Assembly (NCBI RefSeq): GCF_030162935.1
Contig: NZ_JASAUZ010000010.1
Coordinates: forward strand, 1-53,947
Direction: 5' to 3'
DNA length: 53,947 nucleotides
Origin: Comamonas halotolerans
GTDB lineage: Bacteria > Pseudomonadota > Gammaproteobacteria > Burkholderiales > Burkholderiaceae_C
Shown in pieces: positions 33,531-43,927 of this stretch. The notes beneath the pieces are model-generated. The model did not search any database. It was not told the origin of the DNA and worked only from the letters and a program-made list of their open reading frames with translations. Position 1 is the stretch's first letter. Each line of letters begins with the position of its first letter. A program made the translations under genes and the position numbers.

Positions 33531-34109
33531 ATGATAGGCAAACTGACTGGAACCCTGCTTGAGAAGAACCCGCCCGAAGTCCTGGTGGACTGTCATGGCG
33601 TGGGCTATGAAGTGCAGGTGCCCATGAGCACGTTCTACAACCTGCCCAGTTTGGGTGAGAAGATCGGCTTGCTCACGCACTTTATCGTGCGTGAGGATGC
33701 CCAGTTGTTGTATGGGTTTGCGACCGCGCAAGAACGTCAGACATTCCGGGCATTGATCAAGATTACCGGTGTGGGCCCGCGCATGGCGCTGTCGCTGCTG
33801 TCAGGTCTGAGCATTGATGAATTGGCTCAGGCCGTGGCCTTGCAGGAAGTTGGCCGTTTGGTCAAAGTGCCAGGCATAGGCAAGAAAACCGCCGAACGCT
33901 TGTTGCTGGAGCTCAAGGGCAAGTTGGGCGATGCAGTGGTCAGTGGCGCGGCGACCCAGGTTAAAAGCGATGCGCAGTCTGATATTTTGCAGGCTTTGCT
34001 GGCATTGGGCTATAACGACAAGGAAGCCGCTGTAGGTCTCAAGGCCCTGCCTGCCGATGTAGAGGTTTCCGACGGCATCAAGCTGGCCATCAAAGCTTTG
34101 ACGAAGTAA
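33531..34109 (+). CDS. ruvA: Holliday junction DNA helicase subunit RuvA
   Basis: A 192-residue protein that binds four-way DNA junctions and loads RuvB. The N-terminal OB-fold begins [20 protein letters not shown]; the paired helix-hairpin-helix motifs are [15 protein letters not shown] and [18 protein letters not shown]; domain III, which contacts RuvB, fills the last ~50 residues. AAGGA precedes the ATG. It is 6 nt from ruvB. Confidence 0.96.
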   Translation: MIGKLTGTLLEKNPPEVLVDCHGVGYEVQVPMSTFYNLPSLGEKIGLLTHFIVREDAQLLYGFATAQERQTFRALIKITGVGPRMALSLLSGLSIDELAQAVALQEVGRLVKVPGIGKKTAERLLLELKGKLGDAVVSGAATQVKSDAQSDILQALLALGYNDKEAAVGLKALPADVEVSDGIKLAIKALTK

Positions 34110-34115
34110 GCGTTC

Positions 34116-35240
34116 ATGAGCATTCACACTGAAGATTTTGGCGAAGGCTTTGCCCCCACTCCTGCGCGCAAGCCTCGCACCAAGGCGCAGGAGCAGGAGT
34201 TGCCACAGAGTCATGTGCGCAGCACGGCCATTTCGCCTGCGCCCGTGAACAAAAATGAAGAAGCGCTGGAGCGCGCTTTGCGGCCCAAGTTGCTTGATGA
34301 GTACGTGGGCCAAGAAAAGGCGCGTGAGCAGCTGGAGATTTTTATCGGGGCAGCCAAAAAACGTGGCGAGGCGCTGGACCATGTGCTGCTGTTTGGTCCT
34401 CCTGGTCTGGGCAAGACCACGCTCAGTCACATCATTGCGGCAGAGCTGGGCGTGAATCTGCGCCAGACCTCGGGCCCGGTGCTGGAAAAACCCAAGGACC
34501 TGGCGGCGCTGCTGACCAACCTGGAAGCCAATGATGTGCTGTTCATTGACGAGATTCATCGCCTGAGCCCGGTGGTGGAAGAAATCCTCTACCCTGCGCT
34601 GGAAGATTTTCAGATCGACATCATGATTGGCGAGGGGCCTGCAGCACGCTCCATCAAGCTCGATTTGCAGCCCTTCACCCTGGTTGGGGCCACCACGCGT
34701 GCAGGCATGCTGACTAATCCGCTGCGAGACCGCTTTGGCATCGTGGCACGTCTGGAGTTCTACAACGCGCAAGAGCTGGCGCGGATTGTCACGCGCAGTG
34801 CTGGTCTGCTGGGTGCGCCGATTGATGCAGAGGGTGCCCAAGAAGTGGCCAATCGCTCCCGCGGCACGCCACGTATTGCCAACCGCCTGCTGCGTCGTGT
34901 GCGGGACTACGCCGAAGTCAAGGGCGATGGCACCATCACCCAGGAGATGGCGCGCAAGGCGCTGGCCATGCTGGATGTGGATCCGCGCGGTTTTGATGTG
35001 ATGGACCGCAAGCTGCTTGAAGCCGTGGTGCACCGCTTTGATGGCGGGCCGGTTGGGGTGGACAACATCGCCGCCAGCATTGGCGAGGATGCGGGCACGA
35101 TTGAGGATGTGATCGAGCCTTACCTGATCCAGCAGGGCTATTTGCAGCGCACGCCGAGGGGGCGCATTGCCACCAAGGCCGCGTACCAGCACCTGGGTCT
35201 GGTGGCTCCGCAGACAGCGGGCTCACTGTTTAACGAATAA
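34116..35240 (+). CDS. ruvB: Holliday junction branch migration ATPase RuvB
   Basis: A 374-residue AAA+ motor that drives branch migration with RuvA. Walker A is [10 protein letters not shown], Walker [12 protein letters not shown], sensor region GATTRAGML, followed by a C-terminal winged-helix domain ([17 protein letters not shown]). Residues 1-50 are a longer, basic N-terminal extension than in E. coli RuvB, common in Burkholderiales. Its stop codon lies inside a 14-bp tandem duplication (35235-35262). Confidence 0.96.
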   Translation: MSIHTEDFGEGFAPTPARKPRTKAQEQELPQSHVRSTAISPAPVNKNEEALERALRPKLLDEYVGQEKAREQLEIFIGAAKKRGEALDHVLLFGPPGLGKTTLSHIIAAELGVNLRQTSGPVLEKPKDLAALLTNLEANDVLFIDEIHRLSPVVEEILYPALEDFQIDIMIGEGPAARSIKLDLQPFTLVGATTRAGMLTNPLRDRFGIVARLEFYNAQELARIVTRSAGLLGAPIDAEGAQEVANRSRGTPRIANRLLRRVRDYAEVKGDGTITQEMARKALAMLDVDPRGFDVMDRKLLEAVVHRFDGGPVGVDNIAASIGEDAGTIEDVIEPYLIQQGYLQRTPRGRIATKAAYQHLGLVAPQTAGSLFNE

Positions 35241-35262
35241 CGCTCTTGGAATAACGCTCTTG
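35235..35262. repeat. perfect 14-bp tandem duplication at the ruvB stop codon
   Basis: The unit GAATAACGCTCTTG occurs twice back to back (35235-35248 and 35249-35262). The ruvB TAA (35238-35240) is in the first unit. It looks like a replication-slippage duplication with no effect on the protein. Confidence 0.8.
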
Positions 35263-35291
35263 TCTGGCGTGAAAAGCATGGCAGATGTGCC

Positions 35292-36584
35292 ATGCTGCGC
35301 GCAGTCTTGGGAGATATCTTGAACCTACCTACCCCCAGTCAGTCTGCGGCATCAGCTCCCCGCAGCGTGCGTACATCCAGCCAGCGCGTGTGGCTGGCGC
35401 TGGCTTTGCTCGTGTTGTTGGCGGCTGCTTATGTGGGCGTGCAGAAGTGGCGAGGTCCGCAGGTGCCCGCAGCGCAGGTGCAGATTCAGCCGCTGGTGCG
35501 TACGCTGCAGTTTTCAGCGCGTGTGGAAACCCGCTCGCGTGTGGGGGTGGGCGCAACCATTGTCGGGCGCGTGGAGCAGGTGAATGTGCGCGAAGGTGAC
35601 GTTGTGCAGGCGGGGCAAGTGCTGGTGCTGCTGGAGCAGGCCGAGTTGCAAGCTGCGGAGCAACAGGCGCAAGCCAGTCTGGCGCAGGCCCAGGCGCAAC
35701 TGGCCAATGTGCGCAGCAACAGCCGTATTGCCAACCAGGCACAAGTGGCGCAGTCCCAAGCATCCGTGCGGCAGGCGCAGTCGGATTGGGTACGCAATCA
35801 GCAATTGGTAGAGCAAGGTTTTCTCAGCCAGGCGGCCTTGGATGAAAAGCGCAAAGCTCTGGACGTGGCGCAGGCACAGTTGCAGGCAGCGCAGGCCCAA
35901 GCCGCGGCCTCTGCAGATGGTGGAGCAGAATTGAAAGCAGCGCAGGCGCAGGTGCTGCAAGCGGAGGCCGCATGGAAGGCTGCGCAAGCCAAGCTGGAGC
36001 AGACGCGCATCCTGGCGCCGAGCGCAGGCAAGGTGCTGTTGCGTGATGTGGAGCCCGGTCAGATTGTGCAAACCGGCACGGCATTGTTGCAGCTGGCGCT
36101 GGATGGTCCCACGCAGATCGTGGCCCAAGTGGATGAGCGCTTTCTGGACCAGCTGCGCGAGGGCCAGGCCGCAACCGTTGTGGCAGATGCGTTTGCTGCG
36201 CAGCGTTTGCCCGCCAAGCTGGTGTCGATTGCCCCTGGCGTGGATGCCCAGCGTGGCTCGGTGGAGGTGAAGCTGGCGCTGGATGAGGCAGCACCAGCTT
36301 TTCTGCGTGAAGACATGACTTTGTCCGTGCTGGTGGAAACAGGGCATGAAACGCAGGCACTGGTGGTGCCGCTGGAGGCGCTGCAGGACGCCACAGAAGG
36401 CAGCTTGCATGCCAAGGTATTGGTGTTACAGGATGGCAAAGCTGCGGCCAAAGACGTGCAGCTGGGTCTGCGCACTTTGCAGTCCGCCCAAATTACCCAA
36501 GGTCTGCAAACGGGCGATACGGTGTTGCTGCCTCCAGCCAAAGCAGGGCAGCGAGTGCGTGCGCAACTGCAGAAAGCACCCTGA
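35292..36584 (+). CDS. HlyD/MacA/DevB-type periplasmic adaptor of an ABC exporter
   Basis: A 430-residue membrane-fusion protein. One N-terminal span (~33-50) anchors it in the inner membrane. A split lipoyl domain flanks a long Ala/Gln-rich coiled coil (~110-230), with the second lipoyl half at LAPSAGKVLLRDVEPGQIVQ; beta-barrel and membrane-proximal domains follow. The start is uncertain: ATG 35292 lacks a ribosome site, whereas a TTG at 35319 has GGGAG upstream and would shorten it by 9 residues. It is coupled to the permease gene (TGATG overlap). It probably links the exporter at 36584-38543 to a TolC-like channel encoded elsewhere. Confidence 0.9.
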   Translation: MLRAVLGDILNLPTPSQSAASAPRSVRTSSQRVWLALALLVLLAAAYVGVQKWRGPQVPAAQVQIQPLVRTLQFSARVETRSRVGVGATIVGRVEQVNVREGDVVQAGQVLVLLEQAELQAAEQQAQASLAQAQAQLANVRSNSRIANQAQVAQSQASVRQAQSDWVRNQQLVEQGFLSQAALDEKRKALDVAQAQLQAAQAQAAASADGGAELKAAQAQVLQAEAAWKAAQAKLEQTRILAPSAGKVLLRDVEPGQIVQTGTALLQLALDGPTQIVAQVDERFLDQLREGQAATVVADAFAAQRLPAKLVSIAPGVDAQRGSVEVKLALDEAAPAFLREDMTLSVLVETGHETQALVVPLEALQDATEGSLHAKVLVLQDGKAAAKDVQLGLRTLQSAQITQGLQTGDTVLLPPAKAGQRVRAQLQKAP

Positions 36585-37816
36585 TGTCCATTCGCTTGCC
36601 CTGGGGATTTGAGTGGGTGGTGGCGCTGCGCTTCTTGCGTGAAGGGCGCATGCAAAGCCTGCTCATTGTTGCGGGCGTGGCGGGCGGGGTTGCCGTGATC
36701 ACCTATATCGGGGCCCTGATTCAGGGTTTGCAGGCCAACACGGTCAACAAAACATTGGGCACGCAAGCCCACATCACACTGCGCGCACCTGAGGATGTGG
36801 TCACACCGATTCCTGCTCGTGCCAATGATGCCGTGGTCATGAGCGATACGCAGCCCCGGGCGCAACGGTTGCGGTCCGTGGCCAACTGGCAGCAGCTGTT
36901 GCCAGTTTTGGAGGCGGTGCCGGGCATGGTGGCGGTTTCGCCCATGGTGTCTGGCTCAGGTTTGGCACTGCGTGGCGAGGCTACGCAATCGATTGCCATC
37001 ATGGGTGTGGAGCTGTCGCGCTACCAGCGCATCGTCAATCTGCGTGAAAAAATCGTTGCAGGTGTCTGGGGTTTGCAACCTGGAGACGCCATGATCGGCG
37101 TGGAGCTGGCTGCCGATCTGGGCGTGCGTGCGGGGGATCGCTTCACCATCGATACAGGCAGCATTACCGAATCCGTGCGCGTGACCGCGCTGCTGGATAT
37201 GGGTGTCAAAGATCTGAACCGCCGCACTGTCATCATCCCTTTGCGCAGTGCGCAAAGCCTGCTCGGCGTACCGGGTGGCGCAACAGTACTGGACATGCAG
37301 ATCGATGATGTGTGGCAGGCCGATGCGGTGGCCCAGCAGCTGCGGGCACGCTATCCGTATGAGGTGGAAAGCTGGCAGGACTCGAATGCACAACTGCTGT
37401 CTGCACTGAATGCGCAAAGCATCAGCACGCTGGTGATCCGTGTTGTGGTGCTGATTGTGGTGGTGCTGGGTATCGCCAGTGTGCTGGTGGTCAGCGTGGT
37501 GCAAAAGCGCAAGGAAATCGGCATTTTGCGTGCCATGGGAGTCACGCGTGGGCAGGTGTTGCGGGTGTTTTTGCTGCAGGGCGCGGTGGTGGGAGCGCTT
37601 GGCTCTGTCCTCGGTGTTGCGCTGTCCTGGACTTTGATTGCCCTGTTTACAGCGTTTGTGCTTGGGGAAAATGGAGGTCCATTGTTTCCCATCGCTTTGG
37701 GTTGGGGGGATGTGTTGTCTGCCACATTCACTGCGACGTTAAGTGGGGTGCTGGCGGCTGTGATGCCTGCGCGCAGCGCGGCTCGCATGGATCCTGCTCA
37801 GGCAATCCGGGTGTAA
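36584..37816 (+). CDS. ABC exporter permease (FtsX/MacB/DevC-like)
   Basis: A 410-residue permease with the MacB topology: span ~22-45, a large periplasmic domain (~46-280), then three C-terminal spans (~285-400). VSVVQKRKEIGILRAMGVTRGQVLRVF is the coupling-helix region of FtsX-like permeases. Its ATG overlaps the adaptor stop codon. The separate adaptor and ATPase genes make this a DevBCA-like rather than a fused MacB system. The exported molecule (lipid, peptide or antibiotic) is unknown. Confidence 0.9.
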   Translation: MSIRLPWGFEWVVALRFLREGRMQSLLIVAGVAGGVAVITYIGALIQGLQANTVNKTLGTQAHITLRAPEDVVTPIPARANDAVVMSDTQPRAQRLRSVANWQQLLPVLEAVPGMVAVSPMVSGSGLALRGEATQSIAIMGVELSRYQRIVNLREKIVAGVWGLQPGDAMIGVELAADLGVRAGDRFTIDTGSITESVRVTALLDMGVKDLNRRTVIIPLRSAQSLLGVPGGATVLDMQIDDVWQADAVAQQLRARYPYEVESWQDSNAQLLSALNAQSISTLVIRVVVLIVVVLGIASVLVVSVVQKRKEIGILRAMGVTRGQVLRVFLLQGAVVGALGSVLGVALSWTLIALFTAFVLGENGGPLFPIALGWGDVLSATFTATLSGVLAAVMPARSAARMDPAQAIRV

Positions 37817-37820
37817 GGCC

Positions 37821-38543
37821 ATGGCTGAAAAAAACCTTTCAACATCGCCCCTGTTGCTGTTGCAAGACGTGCGCAAGTCGTACAACGTGGACCAGCCTAC
37901 AGAGGTGGAAATTCTGCATGGCGTGAATCTGCAGGTAAATCCTGGAGAGTTCATCGCACTGGTGGGGCCTTCTGGCTCGGGTAAAAGTACCTTGCTCAAT
38001 ATTCTGGGTTTGCTGGAGCGCATGAGCAGCGGCAGCTACCGCTTGCAGGGCCAGGAAACCAGCGCCCTGGACGACCTGGGGCTGACCTTGCTGCGCCGAC
38101 AGGCGATGGGCTTTGTGTTTCAGTTTCACCATCTGCTGCCGGCGTTTACCGCGCTTGAAAACGTCACGCTACCTGCCCTCATGACCAATGGGCACGTCAC
38201 TGCGCAAGATAATGCAAGAGCCAGCGCCTTGCTGGAGGCCGTAGGGCTGGCGCATGCACTGCACAAAAAGCCATCCGAGCTTTCCGGTGGTATGCAGCAG
38301 CGCGTGGCAATTGCACGGGCCCTGGTACACCAGCCGCCACTGGTGCTGGCGGATGAGCCGACAGGCAATCTGGATACACAGTCTTCTCAGGAAGTGTTTG
38401 AGCTGCTGCGCCAGATACACCAGACCCAGGGTACTGCGTTTTTGATCGTCACCCACGATCCACGGTTAGCGCAGCAATGCGACCGGCTGGTGGAAATTGT
38501 GGATGGAAAAATTGCCAGGGACACCCCAACGTCACAACTTTAG
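37821..38543 (+). CDS. ABC exporter ATPase (LolD/DevA/MacB-NBD-like)
   Basis: A 240-residue nucleotide-binding subunit. Walker A is GPSGSGKST, the ABC signature [15 protein letters not shown], Walker [13 protein letters not shown] and the switch VTHD. Phe-rich Q-loop FQFHHLLP is typical of the LolD/MacB clade. It is 4 nt from the permease gene and completes a three-gene operon with the adaptor. It convergently meets the YhhN gene. Confidence 0.93.
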   Translation: MAEKNLSTSPLLLLQDVRKSYNVDQPTEVEILHGVNLQVNPGEFIALVGPSGSGKSTLLNILGLLERMSSGSYRLQGQETSALDDLGLTLLRRQAMGFVFQFHHLLPAFTALENVTLPALMTNGHVTAQDNARASALLEAVGLAHALHKKPSELSGGMQQRVAIARALVHQPPLVLADEPTGNLDTQSSQEVFELLRQIHQTQGTAFLIVTHDPRLAQQCDRLVEIVDGKIARDTPTSQL

Positions 38544-38592
38544 GCAGCTCATATCCAAGCGTCCAAGCGCAGCAGACTCGCCCCCGCCAGCG

Positions 38593-39291
38593 CTACTGGC
38601 GCACAGGCTGGCGCAGCACGTGCAGCATGCCGTGCACGATCAACCACTGTGCCAGGTAATAACTGGACAGTACCCATAGTTCAACGGCAGGCACTGGCTG
38701 TGCAAATTTGTTGATCGCCAAGATGGTGTCGCTGACCATAAAACTCACAGCGCCCAAAGCAACGCAACACGCCCCTGTGTTGCGCAAGATGGTGGCTCGC
38801 CCCAGGGCTTGGGCGGACATCCAGGCAATTACCAGCACGTAGGTTGCGACCGGAATGCGCAAGTCATCAGGCAGACCATGTTGCAGCAAACAGGCATAGA
38901 CCGCGATACCAGCCAGCGCACTGAAGACCAATGCGGGCTTGCTGGGCAGCCAGGGCGCATCACGCGTGAAAACGGCGATATAGCAAACATGTGCCAGCAA
39001 AAAAGCCAGCAGACCGAGGATGAAGCCTTCGGGGATGAGTAAAAACACATCTCCGGCCAAGCTGCAGCCCAGGGCTGCCATCAGCCAGTACACCCAGGGT
39101 GCATGTGCCATACGGTCGGATAGTTGCCACACACAGGCCATGGCCAGGCACATGCTCAAGGGTTTGAGCACCGCGTAAGCCGTGAAATAGCCGAAGTGGC
39201 TGCTCAGCATGGCCAGCAAGGCGCACAAGGCAAAGGCCCATTGCAGCGGGTCTACAGCTAAAGATGAACGTATAGGCGTGGTGGTGTTCAT
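38593..39291 (-). CDS. YhhN-family membrane protein (lysoplasmalogenase-like)
   Basis: A 232-residue integral membrane protein with about eight spans. KPLSMCLAM near residue 45 and the acidic residues in LGCSLAGDVFLLIP and SFMVSDTILAINKF are the conserved YhhN/TMEM86 features; animal members cleave the vinyl ether bond of lysoplasmalogens, and bacterial roles are less clear. I chose the ATG at 39291, where the translation takes the family form; an extension to 39384 has low-quality sequence. Confidence 0.85.
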   Translation of the reverse strand: MNTTTPIRSSLAVDPLQWAFALCALLAMLSSHFGYFTAYAVLKPLSMCLAMACVWQLSDRMAHAPWVYWLMAALGCSLAGDVFLLIPEGFILGLLAFLLAHVCYIAVFTRDAPWLPSKPALVFSALAGIAVYACLLQHGLPDDLRIPVATYVLVIAWMSAQALGRATILRNTGACCVALGAVSFMVSDTILAINKFAQPVPAVELWVLSSYYLAQWLIVHGMLHVLRQPVRQ

Positions 39292-39360
39292 GCAGACCAA
39301 GTCTGCCCTCACTACGTGGGCAGCGCATCGGGACAGTCCCGCCTGCCTGGTATCGGCCTG

Positions 39361-39402
39361 ACCGAGCATTGGGCGCGTGACCATGCATTCACGGGACTCG
39401 GT
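39361..39402. other. two-tier hairpin in the yhhN-prfC divergent region
   Basis: ACCGAG (39361-39366) pairs with CTCGGT (39397-39402) and, inside, CGTGA (39376-39380) with TCACG (39389-39393). It lies upstream of a possible minus-ten box TAAAAT (39422-39427), so it would be in the promoter DNA rather than in the prfC leader. Confidence 0.3.
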
Positions 39403-39524
39403 AGAGATTCAGGCTTTCCTTTAAAATCGCCCCTCTTTACCTTTTGCGGTCTGCGGTGCACCTGTGCTTGCGGCCCTTTGTCTGCAACGCGTGGCAGCAG
39501 CCGCGCCTGAATAGCTCCCATCCA

Positions 39525-41153
39525 GTGTCATACGCTTCAGAAACACGGCGTCGCCGCACCTTTGCCATCATCTCCCACCCGGACGCGGGTAAGACCACAC
39601 TGACCGAAAAGCTGTTGCTGTTTTCGGGTGCGATTCAGATTGCGGGTGCTGTCAAGGGGCGCAAGGCTTCGCGCCATGCCACCTCGGACTGGATGGAAAT
39701 TGAAAAGCAGCGCGGTATCTCTGTAGCGTCCTCGGTGATGCAGATGAGCTATCGCGATCACGTGATCAATCTGCTCGACACGCCCGGCCACAAGGACTTC
39801 TCGGAAGACACCTACCGTGTGCTGACCGCCGTGGACTCGGCGCTGATGGTGATTGACGCGGCCAACGGCGTGGAGTCGCAGACCCGTCGCCTGATCGAGG
39901 TGTGCCGCCAGCGCAATACGCCCATCATCTCTTTCGTCAACAAGTTTGACCGTGAAGTGCGTGATCCGCTGGACATCATGGACGAAGTTGAACGCGAGCT
40001 GGGCATGCCCTGCTGCCCCATCACCTGGCCTGTCGGGCAGGGCAAGCTGTTCGGCGGCATCATCAACTTGCAGACACAGACCATGACGGTGTTTGCAGCA
40101 GGTAGTGAAAAGCGTCCTGAAGACTTTGAAGTGATTCCGCTGACGGAAACTGACAAGCTGCGTGCCCGCTTTGGTCAAGCCTTTGATGACGCCATCGAAA
40201 GCATGGAACTGGCGCAAGGCGCATCCGCGGAGTGGGACCACCAAGCTTTCCTGGAAGGCAAGCTGACACCGGTGTTCTTTGGCTCCGGTGTGAACAACTT
40301 TGGTGTGATGGAAGTATTGAACGCGGTGGTGGACATGTCGCCACCGCCCGGTTCGCGTGTGGCCTTCACCGAAGTGAATCGTCAGCGAGAAGAAAAAATC
40401 ATTCATCCTGAGGACAAAGGCTTCTCGGGCGTGGTATTCAAGGTGCAGGCCAATATGGATGCCAACCACCGTGACCGTATTGCGTTCGTGCGCGTGGCTT
40501 CGGGCAAGTACACCCCCGGCATGAAGATGAAGGTGCAGCGCACCGGCAAGGAATTGCGGCCTACCTCGGTGGTGACATTCATGTCGCAACGGCGTGAGGC
40601 TGTGGATGAAGCCTATGCAGGCGACATCATCGGCTTCACCATTCACGGTGGTGTGCAGCTGGGTGACTCGATCACTGATGGCCCCAATCTGCAGTTCACG
40701 GGCCTGCCCTTCTTTGCGCCTGAAATGTTCATGACCGTGGTGCTGAAGAACCCGCTGCGCACCAAGCAGTTGCAGCAAGGTCTGATGCAGCTGGGCGAAG
40801 AGGGGGCAATTCAGGTGTTCAAGCCCGATGTCGGCGGCAATATGCTGCTGGGTGCTGTCGGCCAGTTGCAGTTTGAAGTGGTGCAGCACCGCTTGAAGAC
40901 CGAGTATGACTGTGATGTGCGCCTGGAAGGCTGCCAGTACACCGGCGCACGCTGGATCACGGCAGACACACCTGCCGAACTGCGTGAATTTGAAAACGCC
41001 TACCCCATGCGCCTGGCGCACGATGCAGCGGATACCCTGGCCTTTCTGTGTACCAGCCCCTACGATGTGCGATTGGCACAGGAACGTTTCCCCAAAATTC
41101 ATTTCCATCCGCTGCGCGAACACGCCGGTTTGGCGCTGGGCTCTGCCCATTAA
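39525..41153 (+). CDS. prfC: peptide chain release factor 3
   Basis: A 542-residue translational GTPase that recycles RF1/RF2 from the ribosome. G1 is ISHPDAGKTTLTE, G3 DTPGHKDFSED and G4 NKFDRE; the GTPase domain is followed by domains II and III as in EF-G-like RF3. I chose a GTG at 39525, giving the N-terminus MSYASETRRRRTF usual in Comamonadaceae; an in-frame TTG at 39444 would add a non-conserved leader. Terminator at 41283-41308. Confidence 0.93.
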   Translation: MSYASETRRRRTFAIISHPDAGKTTLTEKLLLFSGAIQIAGAVKGRKASRHATSDWMEIEKQRGISVASSVMQMSYRDHVINLLDTPGHKDFSEDTYRVLTAVDSALMVIDAANGVESQTRRLIEVCRQRNTPIISFVNKFDREVRDPLDIMDEVERELGMPCCPITWPVGQGKLFGGIINLQTQTMTVFAAGSEKRPEDFEVIPLTETDKLRARFGQAFDDAIESMELAQGASAEWDHQAFLEGKLTPVFFGSGVNNFGVMEVLNAVVDMSPPPGSRVAFTEVNRQREEKIIHPEDKGFSGVVFKVQANMDANHRDRIAFVRVASGKYTPGMKMKVQRTGKELRPTSVVTFMSQRREAVDEAYAGDIIGFTIHGGVQLGDSITDGPNLQFTGLPFFAPEMFMTVVLKNPLRTKQLQQGLMQLGEEGAIQVFKPDVGGNMLLGAVGQLQFEVVQHRLKTEYDCDVRLEGCQYTGARWITADTPAELREFENAYPMRLAHDAADTLAFLCTSPYDVRLAQERFPKIHFHPLREHAGLALGSAH

Positions 41154-41282
41154 GCATTGGTCATATCGGCCTGCAGACTTTGTTGCACTGGCTTGTCGTG
41201 GCGCTGCTACTGCCTACGCCGGTGCGGTGCGTCTGTACCGCTTTGCTGAATGATCTGCCCAATGGGGCAAGGATGCATTTCT

Positions 41283-41308
41283 CCCGTGCTCGGCACGGGT
41301 TTGTTGTT
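41283..41308 (+). terminator. terminator of prfC
   Basis: CCCGTGC (41283-41289) pairs with GCACGGG (41293-41299), loop TCG, followed by TTTGTTGTTG. It lies just ahead of the HAD hydrolase start codon at 41320. Confidence 0.7.
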
Positions 41309-41319
41309 GAGAGTTTGCT

Positions 41320-42114
41320 GTGAGCCAAGAATTTCTGCGTCCTCTGTCTGAGTTGCCCGTGCCTGCCAACATTCTGGGCGTGCTGACCGACATTGATGAC
41401 ACGTTGACCACGGATGGCGTGGTGCCCGAGCATGTGGTGGCGGCCATTGGCCGCCTCAAAGAGGCTGGCCTGAAGGTGGTGCCGATTACGGGGCGCCCTG
41501 TGGGCTGGAGCGTGCCGTTTGCGCGTGCATGGCCGGTGGACGCCATCGTGGCAGAAAACGGTGCGGTGGCACTGCGGCGCAATGCCGAAGGCGGGCTGGA
41601 CAAGCTGTACCAGCAAGACGACGACACCCGCGTGCGCAATTTCGCCAAGATGCAGGAGGTGCTGGCCCAGATCGAGCAGCAAGTGCCAGGTGCGCAGCGC
41701 GCCACCGACTCGCATGGGCGCGAGTGCGACATTGCCGTGGATCACAGCGAGTTCACCCACATGCCGCAGGCGCAAATTGATGAGTGTGTGGCCATCATGC
41801 GCGAGGCGGGCATGAATGCGACGGTGAGTTCCATCCACATCAACGGCTGGTTTGGCGATCACAACAAGCTCGAAGGTGCGCGCTGGATCGTGCGTGAGCT
41901 GTTCGATCTCGACCTGGATGCGACCTTGGGTCAGTGGATCTACATCGGCGATTCGACCAATGATCAACTGATGTTCCAGAACGTTCCCTTGAGTGTGGGC
42001 GTGGCCAATATCGCGCGCTTCGTGCCGCAATTGCAGCATCTGCCCCGCTACGTGACCGAAGCGGAACGTGGCGATGGGTTTGTGCAGCTGTCGCAGCGGT
42101 TGCTTGGCAGGTAA
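41320..42114 (+). CDS. HAD-IIB (Cof-like) phosphatase
   Basis: A 264-residue haloacid-dehalogenase-superfamily hydrolase. Motif I is LTDIDDTLT (nucleophile Asp24, acid Asp26), motif II the Thr in PITGRPVGW, motif III the Lys in HNKLEGARW, and motif IV IGDSTNDQLMF. The C2B-type cap between motifs II and III makes it a sugar- or nucleotide-phosphate phosphatase, near mannosyl-3-phosphoglycerate/phosphoglycolate types. The start is a GTG at 41320 with GAGAG upstream. Substrate unknown. Confidence 0.88.
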   Translation: MSQEFLRPLSELPVPANILGVLTDIDDTLTTDGVVPEHVVAAIGRLKEAGLKVVPITGRPVGWSVPFARAWPVDAIVAENGAVALRRNAEGGLDKLYQQDDDTRVRNFAKMQEVLAQIEQQVPGAQRATDSHGRECDIAVDHSEFTHMPQAQIDECVAIMREAGMNATVSSIHINGWFGDHNKLEGARWIVRELFDLDLDATLGQWIYIGDSTNDQLMFQNVPLSVGVANIARFVPQLQHLPRYVTEAERGDGFVQLSQRLLGR

Positions 42115-42153
42115 GCGCAGCGCACGGCTGTGTGTGGGGGCGCAGGCCAGCGT

Positions 42154-43806
<1,653 letters not shown>

Positions 43807-43927
43807 GGTTTGTCTCCGGTGGTTTTCAATGGGCGTGCTCAGGTTCGCTTCTTGAGCAAGGGCTTTCCTTGTGTCGCAGCCTGGCTTGTGCTGCTTTGGC
43901 GCTCTTTGGGCTGGTGTGGATGGTCTT

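Noticed and set aside
33801..35192. Minus-strand frame of 463 aa opposite ruvAB
   Set aside because: ruvA and ruvB are intact on the plus strand.
39537..41150. Minus-strand frame of 537 aa opposite prfC
   Set aside because: Antisense artefact; prfC motifs are complete.
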